From the IMG/VR virus record IMGVR_UViG_3300044726_000143, positions 1-39,877 of that record: a DNA stretch of 39,877 nt. The stretch is one strand, 5' to 3'. Position numbers and translations under genes: made by a program. Every line of letters begins with the position of its first letter. The stretch's first letter is position 1. A model generated the notes under the pieces. It was not told where the DNA came from and searched no databases. It saw nothing but the letters and a program-made list of their open reading frames with translations. This DNA is from a virus. Of the stretch, positions 7,582 to 15,503 are shown piece by piece.

Positions 7582-7629
7582 ATGAGCAGGGTCTTAGCCC
7601 TGTCAACTTTTGTCTACTCGACGGGCTGA
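7582..7629 (+). CDS. Possible 15-aa leader peptide
   Basis: A strong AGGAGGG (7568-7574) lies eight bases upstream of ATG 7582, which reads only 15 codons to a TGA. The next real gene starts at a poor TTG 24 bases after this stop. The good ribosome site may therefore serve a leader peptide whose translation reaches the next gene. Alternatively the peptide is meaningless. Confidence 0.3.
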   Translation: MSRVLALSTFVYSTG

Positions 7630-7652
7630 GGTCAGCCGCTCAGACTATCGCC

Positions 7653-7913
7653 TTGACGTGGCGATGGTGGCAGCACCCGGCGCTGCTCGATGTCTGCGTG
7701 GTCAACTTCAAGCATGACAAAGAGATGGCGATCCGTGGCCTGCTGTGGCGCACCCGCGGCAGCTGGTGGCTGATGCGGGATTGCACGGTGCTCGTCACCG
7801 GCAAGCCGCCTGGTCACATCGACGGCGACGTGCTGATTCACGCATCAACCGTCGCCTTCGTGCAGCGCCTGACCGCCACGGTGCCGCAGGCGGAGGATGA
7901 CCATGCACGATGA
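7653..7913 (+). CDS. Conserved phage protein upstream of portal, 86 aa
   Basis: Begins at TTG with TWRWWQHPALLDVCVVNFKH, continuing AIRGLLWRTRGSWWLMRDC. A small protein of this pattern (W-R-W/L-x-H-P-x-x-LDVCVVNFK, then AIRGVLW) is often encoded between terminase and portal in phages with this head module. It reads as a compact beta-barrel-like protein with no catalytic motif. Function unknown; its conserved position suggests a head-assembly or packaging accessory. Overlaps the next gene. Confidence 0.65.
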   Translation: MTWRWWQHPALLDVCVVNFKHDKEMAIRGLLWRTRGSWWLMRDCTVLVTGKPPGHIDGDVLIHASTVAFVQRLTATVPQAEDDHAR

Positions 7914-8097
7914 ACCCGGCGCCTCCAATGCGCGCGCCGTCCGCATCACCGTCAGCACCATCACTATCCCTGACAGTGACGCGGCGTTTCTTGAGGACCA
8001 GCGGCTACCAGCGCCCGCCGCCGAAGTCACGCCGCCGGCACCGCCGCCAGACCTGATGCCGGGACCGCGCCCCGAACCGCCGCTGTTTTCATCCTAA
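7903..8097 (+). CDS. Small Pro-rich hypothetical protein, 64 aa
   Basis: GGAGG at 7892-7896 is six bases from ATG 7903, better spaced than ATG 7897, so 7903 is preferred. The first half is a beta-type sequence (ARAVRITVSTITIPDSDAAF); the second half is almost only Pro, Ala and acidic residues, likely disordered. Ends four bases before the portal gene. No family recognised. Confidence 0.55.
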   Translation: MHDEPGASNARAVRITVSTITIPDSDAAFLEDQRLPAPAAEVTPPAPPPDLMPGPRPEPPLFSS

Positions 8098-8101
8098 GTC
8101 A

Positions 8102-9607
8102 ATGCCGATTGTCCAGAGCTTCGGTGTGGTGCAGTCGTTCACGCCGACGCCCGCGGCCCAGAGCGGCGCCGCCGGCTGGTCATCCTCGAATGGCCTGAGC
8201 CTCTACGGCGACTCAGCCGCCTACGCGGAACTCTACGCGCGGCAACCGAACGTCCGCACCTGCGTCGACTTTCTCGCGCGCAACATCGCGCAGCTGGCCT
8301 TGCACGTGTACCGGCGGGTGAGTGACACCGATCGGATGCGGCTCAGCGATCACCAGCTGGCCACCTGGCTCAAGTTTCCGAACCCATCGACCACGAGCTA
8401 TCGCTTGTTTCAATCGCTGATGGGCGACATGGGAATCTACTTCAACGCCTATCTGTTGAAGGTGCGCTATCAGGATATCGCCGGCCGGCCGCAGATCGGA
8501 TTGGTGCGGTTGCCCCCGGAGGAAATGTTCGTGGCCGGCGGGCTGCTCCCGACCGAATTCGTATGGACGGCGAACGGCCAGCGCAAGACCTTCGCGCTCA
8601 GTGAGGTCATGCACTTCGCCGGCTACAACCCGCTGAATCACCGCATGGGCCTATCGCCGCTGGAAACCTTGCGGCGCATTCTGGCCGAGGAAGCCGCCGC
8701 CGGCGAAAGCCGGGAGATTTACTGGCGCAATCACAGTCGTAAGGACGGCGTGATCGAAATCCAGAAGGACGCGCCGAAGTACAGCGACGAGCAGCTGCAA
8801 CGGTTCCGCGAACAATGGTCGGAGTTCTCCCTCGGCGGCAACAGAGCCGGCATGACCGCGATCATCCCGCGCGGCCTGAGTTTCAAGGACACGGCGTTCA
8901 GCGCGCGCGATTCGGAGTACCTGTCGGCGCGCAAGCTGACGCGCGAGGAATGCGCCGCGGCGTACCACATCCCGCTGCCGATGGTCGGCATTCTGGAACA
9001 CGCGACATTCAGCAACATCAAGGAACAGCACAAGCAGCTGTATCAGGATTCCCTCGGGCCGTGGCTCGAAATGTTGCAGCAGGAGTTCGAAGCGCAGCTG
9101 CTGCCCGAGTGCGAGGACACCGCGCGCGTGTACCTCGAGTTCAACATCGCGGACAAGCTGAAGGGCAGCTTCGAGGAACAAGCCGCCTCACTGCAATCGT
9201 CGGTCGGCCGGCCGATCATGACGGCCAACGAAGGGCGCGCCCGCATCAACCTGCCGGCGATCAAGAACGACCCCAGCGCCGACCAGTTGGCTGCGCAGCA
9301 GGGCGGGCCGGCCGCGAGCGGCGCGCATGTGGATACCGCTGGTGCCGATGGGATTGCCGCCGTGGTGCCGGTCGAGGACGGCGATCCCAGTGTGGCCGAT
9401 GCGCTGCACACGTGGCAAGCGCGCCTGACGCAGCGGCTGAACAAAGTCTCAGCCGGCGACCGCGCCGCCACGTTCGATACGGTGCGGTGGGGTCTCGAGC
9501 TCGCGGAGGACTTGACGCCGCTCATTGGCGCCGACCAGGCGCAGGCGCTGGCCGCGCGCATCACCTTCCTGAAACACCAACAGTTGAAAGGCGCCGTCTA
9601 TGCGTAA
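8102..9607 (+). CDS. Portal protein, HK97 family
   Basis: 501 aa. Hallmarks are the early VRTCVDFLARNIAQLALHVY helix, LRRILAEEAAAGES ahead of the wing, then KDTAFSARDSEYLSARKLTR and EECAAAYHIPLPMVGILEHA, the most conserved block of Phage_portal proteins, followed by FSNIKEQHKQLYQDSLGPWL. Twelve copies form the ring through which DNA enters and to which the connector binds. The last ~110 residues are Gly/Ala/Asp-rich and variable, as usual. Overlaps the protease gene by 8 bp, the normal portal-protease-capsid order. Confidence 0.95.
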   Translation: MPIVQSFGVVQSFTPTPAAQSGAAGWSSSNGLSLYGDSAAYAELYARQPNVRTCVDFLARNIAQLALHVYRRVSDTDRMRLSDHQLATWLKFPNPSTTSYRLFQSLMGDMGIYFNAYLLKVRYQDIAGRPQIGLVRLPPEEMFVAGGLLPTEFVWTANGQRKTFALSEVMHFAGYNPLNHRMGLSPLETLRRILAEEAAAGESREIYWRNHSRKDGVIEIQKDAPKYSDEQLQRFREQWSEFSLGGNRAGMTAIIPRGLSFKDTAFSARDSEYLSARKLTREECAAAYHIPLPMVGILEHATFSNIKEQHKQLYQDSLGPWLEMLQQEFEAQLLPECEDTARVYLEFNIADKLKGSFEEQAASLQSSVGRPIMTANEGRARINLPAIKNDPSADQLAAQQGGPAASGAHVDTAGADGIAAVVPVEDGDPSVADALHTWQARLTQRLNKVSAGDRAATFDTVRWGLELAEDLTPLIGADQAQALAARITFLKHQQLKGAVYA

Positions 9608-10583
9608 CCATTCCTCTGACGCGCTGATGGACTTCGCGCTGGCGCATCCGTGGTCGCTGACCCCGGAGGCGATGACCGTCGTGGCCGGCGTGATGGCGCG
9701 CGGGTTCGCGCTCGGCACCGACTCGGAGATGGAGCGCGTGGCGCTGGTCAACCGCAAGACGCTGCAGCAGCCGAAGGCGGGCAGCCTCGCGATCATTCCG
9801 GTGCACGGGGTGATCGCACCGCGGCCGAACTGGTTCACAGAAATCTTCGGCGGCAGCACCTACCAGCAGCTCGGGCAGCAACTGACCGAGGCGATGAGCC
9901 TGCCCGCGATCAAGACCATCATCCTCGACATTGACAGTCCCGGCGGCAGCGTCGCGGGCAATGCGGAGTTTGCGACGCAGGTGATGAAAGCGCGCGCGGT
10001 CAAGCCGGTGGTCGCGCAGGTGCAGTTCCTTGCCGGGTCGGCGGCGTACCACATTGCCAGCGCCGCGACCGCGATCTACGCGGCGCCCTCGGCGCTGGTC
10101 GGATCGATCGGCACCTACATGATGCACGACGACATTACCGCCGCCCTCGATGCGATGGGCATCAAGCGCACGTTCATTTCGGCAGGGAAGGGCAAGCTGC
10201 TGGGCAATCCGTCGGTGCCGCTCGATGACGTCGGCACGGCGCGCCTGACCGCGATGGTCGATGAGGCGTACGCGCAATTCGTGGACAACGTGGTCCGCGG
10301 GCGCGGCGCCGGCACCACGGCGGCGAAGGTCAGGAACGAATGGCAGGCGTATCTCTACGGCGCCGCCGATGCGCTCGCCCTCGGCATGATCGACAAGGTC
10401 GTCACGCTCGAAGAAACGCTTGCGCGGCTACTGGCCGCGTCACCGGAGGCCGTGGACCGCGAGGCCACGACACACCTGTCGGCAGGTAACACGGATCAGG
10501 AGCCGGCGGGCACGTCGGCCACATCCCAGGATTGCCCGTCGCCAGCCGAGCTTCAACGGCAGCTGTTGGAGCTTTCACTGTAA
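9600..10583 (+). CDS. S49-type (SppA-like) head maturation protease
   Basis: 327 aa. IPVHGVI (66-72) and IILDIDSPGGSVAG open the clp/crotonase-like fold; LAGSAAYHIASAA carries the nucleophile Ser147; SAGKGKLLGN at 194-203 supplies the general-base Lys (197 or 199), as in SppA/protease IV-type viral enzymes. In this head type it removes the capsid N-terminal delta domain and itself before DNA entry. The last ~55 residues are Thr/Pro/Ala-rich and may act as scaffold. Located between portal and capsid. Confidence 0.92.
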   Translation: MRNHSSDALMDFALAHPWSLTPEAMTVVAGVMARGFALGTDSEMERVALVNRKTLQQPKAGSLAIIPVHGVIAPRPNWFTEIFGGSTYQQLGQQLTEAMSLPAIKTIILDIDSPGGSVAGNAEFATQVMKARAVKPVVAQVQFLAGSAAYHIASAATAIYAAPSALVGSIGTYMMHDDITAALDAMGIKRTFISAGKGKLLGNPSVPLDDVGTARLTAMVDEAYAQFVDNVVRGRGAGTTAAKVRNEWQAYLYGAADALALGMIDKVVTLEETLARLLAASPEAVDREATTHLSAGNTDQEPAGTSATSQDCPSPAELQRQLLELSL

Positions 10584-10606
10584 CGACAGCGATAGGGGAT
10601 ACGGCT

Positions 10607-11887
10607 ATGAACATTGACGCTATGAAACGCGACCTCACCGCCAAGACCGCGGCGGCCGCGTCGCTGCTCGCTAGGACAATGGCGACCTGCGAAGCGCACG
10701 AGAACAAGGACGCCGACGGCAAGGTCACCGGCAAAGGCCGCGCGATGACGCCCGAGGAATATCAGGCGTGTGAGGCGCTGGCCGCGGATGCGCGGCAGCT
10801 GCGCGACCGGATTGCGCAGGCCGAAGCGGCCGGCAACCTGCAAGCGGAACTCTCCCGGTTGACGGACGGCATGGCGCCGGCGGCGACCACCCCCGATCAG
10901 ATCGCCACGCCGCGGTCCCTCGGCCAGCAGTTCATTGCCAGCGCCGCCGGCCAGTTCTTCCGCGACAAGCGGCACCACGGCTCGCGGAACTGGGCGGCGC
11001 CCTCGGCCGAACTAAACCGCGATTGGCTCAAGGCCGCGACGATCACGTCCGACCCGGCCAGCGGCGGCAAGCTCGTCATCCCGGACTATCGACCGGGCAT
11101 CCTGCCGCTGCCGACCAAGCGGTTGACGGTGCGCGACCTGATGGCACCCGGCACCACGGACAGCAACGCCGTCGTCTACATGGTGGAAAAGACCTTCACC
11201 AATGCCGCCGCCGCCGTGGCGGAAGGCGCAGCCAAACCGGAATCGACGCTCATCTTCGAGCAGGTGACCGACCTGGTGCAGAAGATCGCGCACTGGTTGC
11301 CGGTCACCGAGGAGATGTTGGAGGACGTCGCGCAGATTGCGTCCTACATCGATGCGCGCCTGCGGGTCGGCATCGGGCTGACCGAGGAAGATCAACTCCT
11401 GAATGGCAACGGCACACCGCCAAACATCAGCGGCGTTCGGGATCGCGTGGGCCTCACCGCGGCGCATGTCCGCGTGGACCCCGAGACGAACATCGACGCG
11501 ATCTTCATCCAGACGATGGCGATTTTCGCGGCGTCACTCATCATGCCCGACGGGCACGTGGTCAACCCGGCGAACTGGACGAAGATCGCGCTGTCGAAAG
11601 ACACGACCGGCCAGTACTACGGCAACGGCCCGTTTGCCGGCGCGCTGGCACCGACCCTCTGGGGTCTGCCGGTGAGCGTGACCCCCTCGATCCCGGCCGG
11701 CATCTCGCTGAGCGGCGCCTTCGGCTCGCAGTCGCAGATCTTCGACAAGGGCGGCATCCGGGTCGAGGCCAGCAACAGCCATCAGGACTTCTTCGTGAAG
11801 AACTTGGTTGCGATCCGCGCGGAAGAACGTCTCGCGCTGGCGGTGTATCGACCGTCCGCGTTTGGCGAATGCACGGCGCTGAACTAA
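10607..11887 (+). CDS. Major capsid protein, HK97 fold
   Basis: Start taken at ATG 10607, following TAGGGGAT. Residues 1 to about 105 are helical and charged (delta/scaffold domain, probably removed by the S49 protease). The mature part begins near FIASAAGQFF and contains KAATITSDPASGGKLVIPDY (N-arm), LTVRDLMAPGTTDSNAVVYM, EKIAHWLPV-like spine-helix text (KIAHWLPVTEEMLED), LLNGNGTPPNISGV, and VRAEERLALAVYRPSAF-type C-terminus. Phage_capsid (HK97) family, forming the icosahedral shell. Length 426 aa is normal for the type. Confidence 0.95.
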   Translation: MNIDAMKRDLTAKTAAAASLLARTMATCEAHENKDADGKVTGKGRAMTPEEYQACEALAADARQLRDRIAQAEAAGNLQAELSRLTDGMAPAATTPDQIATPRSLGQQFIASAAGQFFRDKRHHGSRNWAAPSAELNRDWLKAATITSDPASGGKLVIPDYRPGILPLPTKRLTVRDLMAPGTTDSNAVVYMVEKTFTNAAAAVAEGAAKPESTLIFEQVTDLVQKIAHWLPVTEEMLEDVAQIASYIDARLRVGIGLTEEDQLLNGNGTPPNISGVRDRVGLTAAHVRVDPETNIDAIFIQTMAIFAASLIMPDGHVVNPANWTKIALSKDTTGQYYGNGPFAGALAPTLWGLPVSVTPSIPAGISLSGAFGSQSQIFDKGGIRVEASNSHQDFFVKNLVAIRAEERLALAVYRPSAFGECTALN

Positions 11888-11942
11888 CAACCTCGCGCGG
11901 CCGGCCACCGCGGCCGGTCGCGTGTTCCACGTGGAGCACCGG

Positions 11943-12200
11943 ATGATCATTTACCAACTGCACCGTGGCGACCCCGGCCCGTGTCCGGTCTGCGGCGCGC
12001 CGCACACCAGCTGCACGGCGCCGAGCGGCCCGCCGGCCGTGGTGCAGCTGCCCGCCCGCGATCAGGCGCCGATGCCCGCTCTGGCCTTGCCGGCCGACCC
12101 GCGCGGCCAGCTGCACACGGCGCCGCCGGCACCCAAGCCGGCGAACCCCACGTTTGAGACGGGCACCTATCGCCGCAAGCGGGGATACCTGCGCCGATGA
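11943..12200 (+). CDS. Small zinc-knuckle protein after capsid, 85 aa
   Basis: ATG 11943 follows GTGGAG (11930-11935). CPVCGAPHTSCT near residue 20 is the one conserved feature; after it the chain is Pro/Ala-rich with ALPADPRGQLHTAPPAPK. Small proteins with 'GPCPVCGAPHTxCT' are common just downstream of HK97 capsid genes; their role is not known. Overlaps the connector gene by 4 bp. Confidence 0.65.
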   Translation: MIIYQLHRGDPGPCPVCGAPHTSCTAPSGPPAVVQLPARDQAPMPALALPADPRGQLHTAPPAPKPANPTFETGTYRRKRGYLRR

Positions 12201-13036
12201 GCCTCGCCTACGTCGCGCGCCACGTGTTGTCGCAGCTGGTGCAGCCGGCGGTGTCGATTGCCGCGACCGCGGTCGGCACACCGGCGCCGCGGACGATCGT
12301 CACCACCGCCACGCCGCACTATCTGGTGACCGGCGACATGGTCACGATTGCCGGCGCTGATTCGGCGCTGAATGGCGCGCACGTCATCACCCGCATCGAC
12401 GCGACCAGCTTCTCCATCCCGGTGACCACGGCCGCGGCCGGCGGCGCCGCCGGCACGGTGACTCGCACCCGGCCGCGCGAACCGTTGACGCTGAACGAAG
12501 GCAAGCTGCGCGCCGGCCTCGAATGGGTCGATGGCGACGAGCGCGATGCGCTGATGCAGGCGTTCATCTCGGCCGCGCGGCAGAAGGTGGAAAAGGACGT
12601 GGGCGTGTCGCTGCTCTCGCAGGTGCGCGACGTGTTCTATGACGCCCTGGTCGATCCGTCCGTGATCACGCTGCCGCCGAGTGCGCGCCCGCTCATCGAA
12701 GTCGTGTCGCTGAACTGGACGGATAGCGCCGGCATCGAGCAGATCGTGCCCGCGACCAGTTACATCGTCGACCACATTGGCGCGCGCATCAGCGGCATCA
12801 GCGGCGCGGTGTGGCCGACCGGGGTGCGGAACTTTCAGCCGTATCGGGTGCGCATCGTGAGCGGCTGGCCGGAACCGGCGGCGATCCCGCCGCTGCTCCT
12901 GCAAGCCGTCGGCCTGCTGACCGCGCACTACGCGACCGCCGGCCGCGACCTGGCCACAGTCGGCACCATTGCCAGCACGACGCCCTATGGGTACGACGAA
13001 GCCATCACGCCGTTCCTTGAACTGGTGCTGCCGTGA
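12197..13036 (+). CDS. Head-tail connector (gp6-like) with N-terminal extra domain
   Basis: 279 aa. The C-terminal two thirds are a typical adaptor: ALMQAFISAARQKVEKDVGVSLLS, then PLIEVVSLNWTDSAG and PATSYIVDHIGARI, ending with a helix bundle at the C-terminus (LLLQAVGLLTAHYATAGRDL). This is the phage_gp6/Ad1 class that forms the ring under the portal. Residues about 15-90 carry an added beta domain (TPHYLVTGDMVTIAGADSAL, ALNGAHVITRIDATSFSIPV) of a kind usually found in tail or fibre proteins. Overlaps by 4 bp on both sides. Confidence 0.85.
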   Translation: MSLAYVARHVLSQLVQPAVSIAATAVGTPAPRTIVTTATPHYLVTGDMVTIAGADSALNGAHVITRIDATSFSIPVTTAAAGGAAGTVTRTRPREPLTLNEGKLRAGLEWVDGDERDALMQAFISAARQKVEKDVGVSLLSQVRDVFYDALVDPSVITLPPSARPLIEVVSLNWTDSAGIEQIVPATSYIVDHIGARISGISGAVWPTGVRNFQPYRVRIVSGWPEPAAIPPLLLQAVGLLTAHYATAGRDLATVGTIASTTPYGYDEAITPFLELVLP

Positions 13037-13383
13037 TTGCGCCGCCGCAAGTCGCGCCGCGTCCGCATCGCGTCTGGCTGCAGAAGCCCGGTCCGCCCGT
13101 GCCGACCGACGATGGCGGCTGGGAGCAATCGTGGATCGACCTCGTGCCGCCGAAGATGTTTTCGAAGATTGAACCGGCGAGCGCCGTCGACATGGAGCGC
13201 GTGTTCTCGGACGGCGCGATCATCTCGTCCGCCTCGCATGTGGTGAAGATGCCCTTCCATGCCGCGATGACCACGAAGGTCCGCATCATGTTCGACGGGC
13301 GCACCTTCACCGTCACCGGCGTGGCGAACGACGACGAGCGCAAAGCCCAATCGATCATCGCCTGCACCGAAGTGGTGGAGTGA
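13033..13383 (+). CDS. Head closure / head-tail joining protein
   Basis: 116 aa, beginning MIAPPQVAPRPHRVWLQKPG and containing TDDGGWEQSWIDLVPPKMFSKIEPAS, SASHVVKMPFHAAMTT and FTVTGVANDDERK. This pattern (DGGW.....W, H-x-V-x-M/I-x-Y/F-H-x-G/A, F-x-V-x-G-V-x-N-D-E-R) marks the Phage_H_T_join/gp7-like stopper family. It seals the filled head below the connector. Four-base overlap upstream, three-base overlap with the next start. Confidence 0.85.
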   Translation: MIAPPQVAPRPHRVWLQKPGPPVPTDDGGWEQSWIDLVPPKMFSKIEPASAVDMERVFSDGAIISSASHVVKMPFHAAMTTKVRIMFDGRTFTVTGVANDDERKAQSIIACTEVVE

Positions 13384-13823
13384 TGCAGACCAATCCCAAC
13401 ACCACGTTTCATTTCACCGGGCTGGCCGACCTGCTGATGGAATTGCGAAAGCTCCCACAGTGGCTGGCCGACGAAGGCAACGCGCTCGTCGAGGCGCACA
13501 CCAAAGCCGCCGCCGACGAGATCAGGGATCGCTACCCCGAGGTGACGGGCAATCTCAAAGCCGGTGTGAAGTGGTCGATGAAGTCGTCGCGCTATGGGTC
13601 GATCGGGCGCGTCGTCTCGTCTGCGCCGCATGCGTTCATCTACGAGACGGGCACCGCGTCGCGGCAGACCGACCTTGGCTACAACCGCGGCCCGATGCCC
13701 GGCGCCAAGATTTTCGTGCCGACGATGATGGCGCAACGCCGCGACCTCGAGCGGGACTTGGCGGACCTGCTGCGCAGTGCGGGCATGGACGTCGTGGAGG
13801 TGCATGGTGTCGGACCCCTCTAA
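13383..13823 (+). CDS. HK97 gp10-like tail completion protein
   Basis: 146 aa from ATG 13383 (a GTG at 13380 is also in frame). FHFTGLADLLMELRKLPQWL, then EAHTKAAADEIRDRYPEVTG and NLKAGVKWSM, followed by VVSSAPHAFIYETGTASRQT, is the usual pattern of phage tail-component HK97-gp10 proteins: helix, G-N-L-R/K-x-x-I/V turn, then a beta hairpin with APHA-x-x-x-E-x-G. It lies between the head stopper and the tail terminator. Near the C-terminus it overlaps the next gene by 20 bp. Confidence 0.85.
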   Translation: MQTNPNTTFHFTGLADLLMELRKLPQWLADEGNALVEAHTKAAADEIRDRYPEVTGNLKAGVKWSMKSSRYGSIGRVVSSAPHAFIYETGTASRQTDLGYNRGPMPGAKIFVPTMMAQRRDLERDLADLLRSAGMDVVEVHGVGPL

Positions 13824-14238
13824 CGTCGATGCCGCCATCCTCGCGGTGCTGCGCGCCGACCCCGAGCTGCGGACGCTCATGCCCGACGGCGTCTACTTCG
13901 ACGTGCCGCCGCCAGGTCGCACTCGCTACGTGGTGGTCGCGATGGAATTTCACGAGGACACCTACGTGTTCGGCGGCTGCGCCTTCGAACGCACCATCTA
14001 TCTGGTCAAGGCCGTCGAGCGGCACATCGATGGCACGAATGCCGGTCGAGCGGCGGCGCGCATTCACGAGCTGCTGCAACACCAGCCGCTGACGATTGTC
14101 GGCTACGACCACGGGCTGACCAGTCGCACGGGCCGCGCACGGGACACCGAGCCGGATGAAGTCGACAACGACGCGATGTGGCAGCACCGCGGCGGACGCT
14201 ACGAGGTCATGGTCGCGCCGATTGCCACGGCGGCATAG
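13804..14238 (+). CDS. Tail terminator-like protein (DUF3168/gp17 type)
   Basis: 144 aa, start at ATG 13804 or GTG 13807, both behind GGAGG 13796-13800. DAAILAVLRADPELRTLMPDGVYFDVPPPG is the standard opening of phage tail-terminator/DUF3168 proteins (A-x-x-A-x-L-x-x-D-x-x-L; P-P). VVVAMEFHEDTYVFGG and IHELLQHQPLTI follow with the usual core. These form the ring ending tail-tube growth and joining it to the head. Its stop is followed by a strong AAGGGAGGT for the tail tube gene. Confidence 0.75.
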   Translation: MVSDPSNVDAAILAVLRADPELRTLMPDGVYFDVPPPGRTRYVVVAMEFHEDTYVFGGCAFERTIYLVKAVERHIDGTNAGRAAARIHELLQHQPLTIVGYDHGLTSRTGRARDTEPDEVDNDAMWQHRGGRYEVMVAPIATAA

Positions 14239-14259
14239 AGGGTTTCAAGGGAGGTTCCG

Positions 14260-14658
14260 GTGATTAAAGCAGGACGCTTCGGCAAGGTGCTCTACGACCC
14301 CTCGGGCGTCACGCCCGTCGAGATCGTGTCGCTCAACCAATGGAAGTTAGATTTGAAGACCGAGAAAATAAACGTCACCTGCTTCGGCGACGTGAACAAG
14401 GTCTACGTGCCAGGGATGAAAGACCTGAACGGCACCATCAGCGGGTTCTGGAACTCCGACGAGATCACGCTGTTCGAAGCCGCCGACGCCGAGACGCCGG
14501 GCAAGCTCGAACTGCAGCCGAACTCCACCGAAGCCGACTTCAAGTGGTCGGGCCTCGCCTACATGGACGCGAGCATCGACACCGCCGTCGAGGGCGCGCC
14601 GTCCGTCCAAGGCACGTTCATGGCCGCCGGGCCGTGGGTGATGGGAGTCGCCCCGTAA
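14260..14658 (+). CDS. Major tail tube protein
   Basis: 132 aa from a GTG with AAGGGAGGT at 14247-14255, one of the strongest ribosome sites here, as expected for a very abundant protein. The sequence is a small beta-sandwich: VEIVSLNQWKLDLKTEKINV, FGDVNKVYVPGMKDLNGTIS, FWNSDEITLFEA and VEGAPSVQGTFMAAGPWV. 'N-x-W-x-x-(D/S)' followed by VT-x-FGD-x-N and (G/P)-x-x-G-T-x-x-G-F/Y is typical of siphophage tail tube proteins. Stacked rings of it make the tail. Confidence 0.82.
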   Translation: MIKAGRFGKVLYDPSGVTPVEIVSLNQWKLDLKTEKINVTCFGDVNKVYVPGMKDLNGTISGFWNSDEITLFEAADAETPGKLELQPNSTEADFKWSGLAYMDASIDTAVEGAPSVQGTFMAAGPWVMGVAP

Positions 14659-14931
14659 ATGTTTCGCGGTCGACTGCGGCTCATTGGCAACGCTGGCAGC
14701 ATCGTCTGGGGCTATCGCCCCGCCGTCGTGGTCGGGCCGTGGTCGATTGCGAAAGTCGAAGGGCAGATGGTGCTGCGCGGACGACTCACCCGCGTCGACC
14801 CCTTCTCGGCGCGGCAAAAGCCGCTGCTGTTCACCGCCCCGCGAGCGGGCGGCTTCTGGGCGTTTCCGGTTGTCGACCTGCAGGTCGGGCCGGGCACGTT
14901 CATCGCTCGCGTCGAACCGCCGGTGCATTGA
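14659..14931 (+). CDS. Hypothetical tail-region protein, 90 aa
   Basis: Directly after the tail tube gene with no spacer; ATG 14659. A beta-rich product: MFRGRLRLIGNAGSIVWGY, PWSIAKVEGQMVLRGRL, then PLLFTAPRAGGFWAFPV. The residues around RQKPLLFTAPRAGGFW show an 'xFxAPRxGxFWxFPV' pattern that I associate with small tail proteins near the chaperone genes, but I cannot name the family. Possibly a minor tail or tube-associated protein. Confidence 0.6.
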   Translation: MFRGRLRLIGNAGSIVWGYRPAVVVGPWSIAKVEGQMVLRGRLTRVDPFSARQKPLLFTAPRAGGFWAFPVVDLQVGPGTFIARVEPPVH

Positions 14932-14937
14932 GGACGC

Positions 14938-15384
14938 ATGGAGAAACGCTCACGCTTCGGACGACCTGAGGTCAGCACTTTGCGGCTGGCGAATGGCGAC
15001 ACGCTCACCGTCAAGCGCCGCCTGACCGCTGGCGAGCAGCGGGCGATGTTCGCTCGCATGTGCAACGCCGACGGGCTGACGGTCGACCGCTTTCAGATCA
15101 GCCTCGCCACGATGCTCGCCTATCTCGTCGACTGGTCGCTCGCCGACGACGACGGGCGGCCCGTGCCGATTCGTGGCCTGTCGCCAGAGGACGTCGCCGT
15201 CGTGCTCGACACGCTGACGCCGGAAGACTTCCGCGAGATTGCGACCGCCATCGACGCGCACAGCGAAGCGATGGAAGCGTTCCGCAGTGCCGAAAAAAAA
15301 AGCCCGGCTGGCGACACGGCGTCGCCAACGACCTCGCCCTCGCCTGCCGATTTGGTTGGCGCTACGAGTGGGTCCGCGACCTAG
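14938..15384 (+). CDS. Tail assembly chaperone, short (G-like) form
   Basis: 148 aa. Opens MEKRSRFGRPEVSTLRLANG and has the 'TVKRRLTAGEQRAMFARM' helix, then LAYLVDWSLADDDGRPVPIRG and LDTLTPEDFREIATAIDAH, matching gpG-type chaperones that coat the tape measure during tail assembly. After the slippery A run (15293-15301) the zero frame continues only 28 codons in Pro/Ser/Thr-rich sequence. The gene lies between tail tube and tape measure, where G/GT pairs are normal. Confidence 0.85.
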   Translation: MEKRSRFGRPEVSTLRLANGDTLTVKRRLTAGEQRAMFARMCNADGLTVDRFQISLATMLAYLVDWSLADDDGRPVPIRGLSPEDVAVVLDTLTPEDFREIATAIDAHSEAMEAFRSAEKKSPAGDTASPTTSPSPADLVGATSGSAT

Positions 15385-15503
15385 ATGCCGACGTGCATGG
15401 CGTCTTGCTCGAGATGCTGCAGGCGGCGGAAGCCAAGCTCGCCGCTGCCCGACCGCCGATGGAAACGGATGTTCACGATGACGAGGCGATGACATGGCGC
15501 TGA
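14938..15503 (+). CDS. Tail assembly chaperone, frameshifted (GT-like) form
   Basis: Made by a -1 slip on A_AAA_AAA at 15294-15300. Translation then continues from AAG at 15300 in the next frame as KPGWRHGVANDLALACRFGW, ending at 15503 ten bases after the tape measure start. The extension is a T-like domain: W-x-x-G-V-A-N-D-x-A-L followed by helix VHGVLLEMLQAAEAKLAAAR. The GT form binds tail tube and tape measure while G coats the latter. No good independent start exists for the second frame, so it should be read only as a fusion. Confidence 0.82.
15294..15327 (+). promoter_or_regulatory. Programmed -1 frameshift signal
   Basis: A slippery heptamer A AAA AAA at 15294-15300 in the zero frame (codons GAA AAA AAA AGC), then an 8-nt spacer, then a perfect 7-bp hairpin TGGCGAC / GTCGCCA at 15309-15315 and 15321-15327 with a 5-nt loop. 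Site, spacing and stem match known -1 signals of siphophage tail chaperones. The shift moves translation from the G-like to the T-like frame. Confidence 0.85.
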
